NCBI RefSeq assembly: GCF_949287625.1
Contig: NZ_CASEGO010000047.1
Coordinates: 1-28,360 of the forward strand
Direction of reading: 5' to 3'
DNA length: 28,360 bases
DNA from: an uncultured Brachyspira sp.
GTDB lineage: Bacteria > Spirochaetota > Brachyspiria > Brachyspirales > Brachyspiraceae
Shown here: positions 24,568 through 28,360 of the stretch, in pieces
Layout: each line of letters opens with the position of its first letter
Numbering within the stretch: position 1 is the stretch's first letter
Notes under the pieces: model-generated
Databases searched by the model: none
What the model was told of the DNA's origin: nothing
What the model saw: the letters and a program-made list of their open reading frames with translations, nothing else
Program-made: the position numbers and the translations under genes

Positions 24568-24672
24568 TTAATATTAGGTAGCCCGACTTCGTTATATTTA
24601 CAAAAAAATATAAAACCTTACGGTTGCGTGCCAGCGAAGGATTTTCACCTTCATTCCCTAATTGAATATAAA
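24568..24672 (-). promoter_or_regulatory. Cobalamin (B12) riboswitch aptamer
   Basis: On the minus strand the conserved blocks appear in order. TAGGGAATGAAGGTGAAAAT (from 24660) is followed by CCTTCGCTGGCACGCAACCG and TAAGG, the B12-box region. An AT-rich variable stem comes next, then GAAGTCGGGCTACCT (24590-24576), the 3' conserved segment. These match the btuB-type consensus as remembered. AT-rich flanks (ATATT/AATAT) can close the basal stem. No protein-coding gene lies downstream on this strand: transcription would run against tsaC and the receiver gene. Confidence 0.85.
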
Positions 24673-24924
24673 TTAATTATATATGAAAATACATTTTATA
24701 TCAAGACTTTATATGTAAAAAAATATATTAATATTTTACATATAAAATATTTTTTAATATTATATTTTTTATATATAATAAAATAAATTTTAGTTATTTT
24801 ATCAGAGATTAGATATATTTTCTTATAAGCATTTGCTAGCTTATTTATATTTGAAAATAAAATTTTAATTCAGTACAAACTTCATATTTGTCTATATATG
24901 CAGCAAATAAACTATAAATTTAAA

Positions 24925-25035
24925 AAACATATTGGGCGGGCATCTATATTTTTTAATAAATATAATAAAATAAGAAAAAGCAGAAATTTTAAAATAAATT
25001 GTTAAATATAAAGGGAGGGAAACAGGAATAATATA
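24925..25035 (+). repeat. Degenerate partial copy of repeat family 2
   Basis: TTGGGCGGGCATCTATATTTTT, then AAGCAGAAATTTTAAA and AAAGGGAGGGAAACAGG follow the same order and spacing as the left half of the 350-bp unit (CTTTGGGTGGGCA ... AAGTTTTTAAATC ... AAAGGGGGGATT). The right half is lost. Confidence 0.6.
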
Positions 25036-25348
25036 AAAATTTTAATACTTAATACAACAAGCTGTATTTTTTGTATAAAAAGAAAATTTTTTTAATAAAA
25101 TATGAATGAAATTTCTACATATTTATTTCATATACTGTTTTATTATTAAACATATTTAATATATAAGTATTTTATTTTTTATAGTTTACATGCATTATTA
25201 GGTAATTTTTATGCTATTTTTTGGTATGTTTCTTGCATGAATTTAAAATTATAAAATATTTTTTATTATTTATATTAGTAAGTAAAATAGTATGATATGT
25301 TTTAATAATCGTTATTGAGAGTAATGATCAGTATATAAGGAGTATTAA

Positions 25349-27835
25349 ATGAGTGATGAATTAAATAAAGATATAGATAAAAATAGCGATAATAAAGAAA
25401 ATAAAAAAGAGGATAATACAGTTTCTATAGTGGAAGACAAATTACCAAGAAGACTTATTATTATACCAGTAATGGGAAAGCCGTTGTTTCCAGGTCTTTA
25501 TGCTCCATTTCCAATACCTCCGCAGCATGCAGAGGCAGTAAATAAAGCTATATCAGAAAATGATGGTTTTCTAGGTCTTAACTTATATATTTCTGATAAT
25601 CCTCCGGACAAAAAAACACCTTCTGTAGATGATATCTATAAAGTAGGTGTTGTAGTAAAAGTATTTAAAAAACTTAATCTTCCAGACGGAGGACTTAATC
25701 TTCTTATTAATTCTATCAAAAGATATAAAATAATAAGATTTACAACTACAGACCCAGTAATAAGAGCAGAGCCTCTATATATAGAAGATTCATTTCATGG
25801 AGATAAAGACTCCAAAGAGATAAAAGCATATACAAGAGCTTTACTTTCAGAGGTTAAGTCTATAAGCGAAAATAATCCTCTATTTACAGAAGAGATGCGT
25901 CTTACTATGGTAAATGTAGATGACCCAGGTAAATTATCCGACTTCGTTACTTCTATGATAAATGCCGACAGAGCAAGTCAGCAGGAGATACTTGAAACTT
26001 TTGATGTTCAGGATCGTTTAGAGAAGGTTCTTCTTCTGCTTCAAAAAGAAAGCGAAATAGCTAAAATACAGCAGAAAATACAGGGAAGTATTAATGCCAA
26101 AGTTCAAAAACAGCAGAGAGATTTTTTCTTAAAAGAACAGTTAAAAGAAATAAAAAAAGAATTAGGATATGATACTGATCCGAAACAAAGAGATATAGAA
26201 AAATATAAAAAAGCTCTTGAAGAACTTGATGTTGTAGAAGAAGTCAAAGAGAGAATGCAAAGTGAAATAGAGAAAATTTCTTCAATAGATACACATTCTC
26301 CAGAATATACAGTTTCAAAAAATTATTTGGATACTTTATTTGCATTGCCTTGGAATAAAGAAAACAAAGAAAGAGAAGATATAGATAAAAGCAAAAAGAT
26401 ATTAGACAGAGATCATTACGGACTTGAAGATGTTAAAGAGAGAATATACGAATTTTTGGCTGTAAGAAAGTTAAATCCAGATAAAAAGTCTTCAATACTA
26501 TGTTTTGTAGGTCCTCCGGGAGTAGGTAAAACTTCTATAGGAAAAAGTATTGCTGAGGCATTAAACAGACCTTTCTTTAGATTTTCTTTAGGAGGAATGC
26601 GTGATGAAGCTGAAATTAAAGGTCATAGAAGAACATATATAGGAGCAATGCCAGGTAAAATTATAGAGGCGTTAAAAATAGTAAAGGTAAAAAATCCAGT
26701 ACTTATGCTTGATGAAATAGATAAATTGGGTACGAGTTTTCAGGGGGATCCTTCTAGTGCTTTGCTTGAAGTTTTGGATCCAGAGCAAAATTCATCTTTT
26801 AGAGATCATTATCTCGATTTGCCTTTTGATTTGTCTAATGTTCTTTTCATCACTACAGCGAATACTCTTGATACTATACCAAGACCTCTTCTTGACAGAA
26901 TGGAAGTTATAAGACTTTCAGGATACATCATGGAAGAGAAATTAAAAATAGCTTCAAAATATATTATACCAAGACAAGTTAAAGCGAACGGTCTTGATAT
27001 AAAAAAGATAAAGTTTACTAATAAGGCTATAAGCAGCATAATAGAGGGATATGCAAGAGAGGCTGGAGTAAGAAACTTTGAAAGAAGAATAGAGAGAATA
27101 TGCAGAAAAATAGCTGCTGATATAGTTTCAAATAACAAAACATCTTATGATATTACAATAGATGATAAAGATTTAGAAAAGTATTTGAAAAAGCCTATAT
27201 TTACAGAGGATTTCACAGAGAGAGATTTAAAACCCGGTAATGCTATAGGGCTTGCTTGGACTTCTATGGGAGGAGCTACACTTACAATAGAATCTATAAG
27301 AGTATCTGAAAAAAAAGATGCAGGCACTATAAATGTAACGGGACAGCTTGGCGATGTTATGACAGAAAGTGTACAGATAGCATATAGTCATGTAAGAAGT
27401 GTTGCTAAAAACTATGGTGTAAGCGATGATTATTTTAATGATGCTGTAATACATCTTCATATACCAGAAGGTGCCACTCCTAAAGACGGACCTTCTGCAG
27501 GTATTACTATGGCTACTGCTTTAATTTCACTTGCTATGAATAAAGTTATAAGAAATGATACTGCTATGACAGGAGAGCTTTCTCTAAACGGTAAAGTACT
27601 TCCTATAGGCGGATTAAAAGAAAAAACTATAGCTGCAAAAAGACTTGGTTTTATAAAACATATAATCATACCTTATGAAAATATTAGAGATTTGGACGAG
27701 ATACCTGATAATGTAAAAAAAGGTTTAACTTTTCACCCAGTAAAAAGTGTGGGAGAAGTTTTTGATTTTATGTTTAAATTAAATAAGATAAATAAAGAGG
27801 TCAAAAAAGAAAAAACTAAAAAAAATAATAAATAA
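25349..27835 (+). CDS. lon: ATP-dependent protease Lon
   Basis: An 828-aa cytoplasmic protease that unfolds and degrades damaged and regulatory proteins. An acidic N-terminal extension (1-30) precedes the substrate-binding domain (RRLIIIPVMGKPLFPG) and a coiled-coil region (about 235-320). The AAA+ domain has GPPGVGKT (388-395) and Walker B VLMLDEIDK. The C-terminal protease domain carries the Ser716-Lys759 dyad (DGPSAG and GLKEK). Length and order are those of bacterial LonA. The Lys-rich tail (EVKKEKTKKNNK) is a little longer than usual. GGAG about 8 nt before the ATG supports the start. It stands alone, with a terminator at its end. Confidence 0.97.
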   Translation: MSDELNKDIDKNSDNKENKKEDNTVSIVEDKLPRRLIIIPVMGKPLFPGLYAPFPIPPQHAEAVNKAISENDGFLGLNLYISDNPPDKKTPSVDDIYKVGVVVKVFKKLNLPDGGLNLLINSIKRYKIIRFTTTDPVIRAEPLYIEDSFHGDKDSKEIKAYTRALLSEVKSISENNPLFTEEMRLTMVNVDDPGKLSDFVTSMINADRASQQEILETFDVQDRLEKVLLLLQKESEIAKIQQKIQGSINAKVQKQQRDFFLKEQLKEIKKELGYDTDPKQRDIEKYKKALEELDVVEEVKERMQSEIEKISSIDTHSPEYTVSKNYLDTLFALPWNKENKEREDIDKSKKILDRDHYGLEDVKERIYEFLAVRKLNPDKKSSILCFVGPPGVGKTSIGKSIAEALNRPFFRFSLGGMRDEAEIKGHRRTYIGAMPGKIIEALKIVKVKNPVLMLDEIDKLGTSFQGDPSSALLEVLDPEQNSSFRDHYLDLPFDLSNVLFITTANTLDTIPRPLLDRMEVIRLSGYIMEEKLKIASKYIIPRQVKANGLDIKKIKFTNKAISSIIEGYAREAGVRNFERRIERICRKIAADIVSNNKTSYDITIDDKDLEKYLKKPIFTEDFTERDLKPGNAIGLAWTSMGGATLTIESIRVSEKKDAGTINVTGQLGDVMTESVQIAYSHVRSVAKNYGVSDDYFNDAVIHLHIPEGATPKDGPSAGITMATALISLAMNKVIRNDTAMTGELSLNGKVLPIGGLKEKTIAAKRLGFIKHIIIPYENIRDLDEIPDNVKKGLTFHPVKSVGEVFDFMFKLNKINKEVKKEKTKKNNK

Positions 27836-27852
27836 AAAAATAATTAGCTATT

Positions 27853-27892
27853 AAAAGGGTCTTTAAAGTATTTTACTTAAAGACTCTTTTAT
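27853..27892 (+). terminator. lon: Intrinsic terminator of lon
   Basis: AAAAGGGTCTTTAAAGTA (27853-27870) pairs with TACTTAAAGACTCTTTT (27874-27890) with small irregularities; the T run is part of the 3' arm. Confidence 0.8.
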
Positions 27893-27979
27893 ATAAAAAA
27901 CTAAGTTTAATAATTTCATATTCATTAATAAGTGCAAAACTATAGATTGTCTTAAATCATACCGCTATATTAAATTTTA

Positions 27980-28050
27980 TATATACCTAAACAAATACAG
28001 TTTGTCAAAAAATAAATTTTTAAATTTTGATATTTGCGGGGCTTTGCCAT
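27980..28050 (+). repeat. Dispersed element family 1, truncated copy F
   Basis: TATATACCTAAACAAATACAG and TTTGTCAAAAAATAAATTTTT are followed by GGGGCTTTGCC, which matches the first about 70 bp of copy D, then the sequence changes into repeat family 2. Confidence 0.75.
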
Positions 28051-28061
28051 GCAATATTTTA

Positions 28062-28335
28062 AATTAAAAAATCGCTTGGGTGGGTAGCCAAAATAACAGT
28101 GAAAGCTAAAAAATAAAAAATAATTTATAAATAACATAATAATGCTTAAAAATTTAGAGGGTGGGGACGAGAGTAAATTTTAAAACTTTATTTTAATCCC
28201 CTCCCTTTTAGATTTAAAAGCTTTATTTTTTTATATTGTCTTTAATTAAACTAGCAAGCCTGCACTTCAAAAAGTACGCCCGCCCAAAGCGTGATTTAAA
28301 GTAAAAGTTTCCTTAACGCACGCAGAATGATTTTT
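28062..28335 (-). repeat. Repeat family 2, inverted single copy
   Basis: Read on the minus strand it gives TCATTCTGCGTGCGTTAAGG, then CACGCTTTGGGCGGGCG (about 28284-28268), the inner palindrome AAAGGGAGGGGATTAAAATA / GTCCCCACCCTC, and GGCTACCCACCCAAGCG (28087-28071). This is the same order as the tandem array. The gap from 27893 to 27979 holds nothing recognised, and 28336-28360 is AT-rich. Confidence 0.85.
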
Positions 28336-28360
28336 TTTAATACAAATTAATTAATAAATA

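Larger units (their letters stand above)
24336..25348. other. 1-kb gene-free region between tsaC and lon
   Basis: It holds, in order, a weak terminator after tsaC, the B12 riboswitch and its platform on the minus strand, about 250 bp of very AT-rich sequence, a degenerate family-2 repeat, and the lon upstream region. Possible lon promoter pieces are TTGCAT (25233-25238) and TATGAT (about 25292), neither with a good partner. No CIRCE-type inverted repeat for HrcA was seen. Confidence 0.6.

Noticed and set aside
24590..24660. Possible tRNA gene on the minus strand
   Set aside because: The GGTGAAAATCC-like block fits the cobalamin riboswitch core; no acceptor stem, anticodon arm or CCA-type end can be built.
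25200..25348. Heat-shock regulatory element upstream of lon
   Set aside because: No CIRCE inverted repeat or other recognised heat-shock operator is visible; only weak promoter-like pieces.

Overview
The window is AT-rich, with A/T-ending codons throughout, and looks like chromosome of an intestinal spirochaete, most probably Brachyspira. This is inferred from composition, spirochaete-style lipoproteins, a chemotaxis receptor, a BspA-like leucine-rich-repeat lipoprotein and the mix of housekeeping genes. No 16S or other decisive marker is present, so the genus is an inference. No rRNA, tRNA, transposase or CRISPR array was recognised.

Layout, left to right. (1) 1-3.9 kb: a long-form NfeD membrane serine protease, a small minus-strand protein with an SprA-like motif, then a cluster of three small membrane-protein genes (2509-3884) that share one hydrophobic module. 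(2) 4-8.8 kb: a methyl-accepting chemotaxis protein on the minus strand, then an unrecognised 330-aa protein overlapping the clamp-loader-like ATPase RarA. (3) 8.8-13.2 kb: a BspA-like lipoprotein, seryl-tRNA synthetase and a 1.15-kb tandem array of about 350-bp palindromic units. (4) 13.2-18.9 kb: the copper ATPase CopA, a DUF4405-type membrane cytochrome-like gene broken by one extra T in a T9 run, and a PglF/CapD-type nucleotide-sugar 4,6-dehydratase. (5) 19-22.6 kb, minus strand: aspartokinase, then a tightly coupled pair made of an OLD/RecF-like AAA ATPase and a small unknown partner, behind a promoter with perfect consensus hexamers. (6) 22.7-24.3 kb: a receiver plus degenerate-GGDEF protein coupled to TsaC/Sua5. 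(7) 24.3-28.4 kb: a 1-kb gap holding a minus-strand cobalamin riboswitch with no gene to control, then Lon protease and more repeats.

The gaps between genes are unusually structured. One family of roughly 260-370-bp elements (seven full or partial copies) has ends beginning TATATACCTAAACAA and reading outward as TTGACA-N17/18-TATA, that is, promoter-shaped termini. A second family is a GC-rich nested palindrome of about 350 bp, present as a tandem array and two dispersed copies. A third is a 132-bp element with perfect 15-bp inverted ends. Most transcription units also end in clear intrinsic terminators.

The strongest leads are the orphan B12 riboswitch with an apparent Shine-Dalgarno-sequestering switch, the ATPase/partner pair as a possible defence cassette, the promoter-carrying repeat family, the homopolymer frameshift in the DUF4405 gene, and the small-membrane-protein cluster with its highly charged Arg/Asp/Tyr tail.
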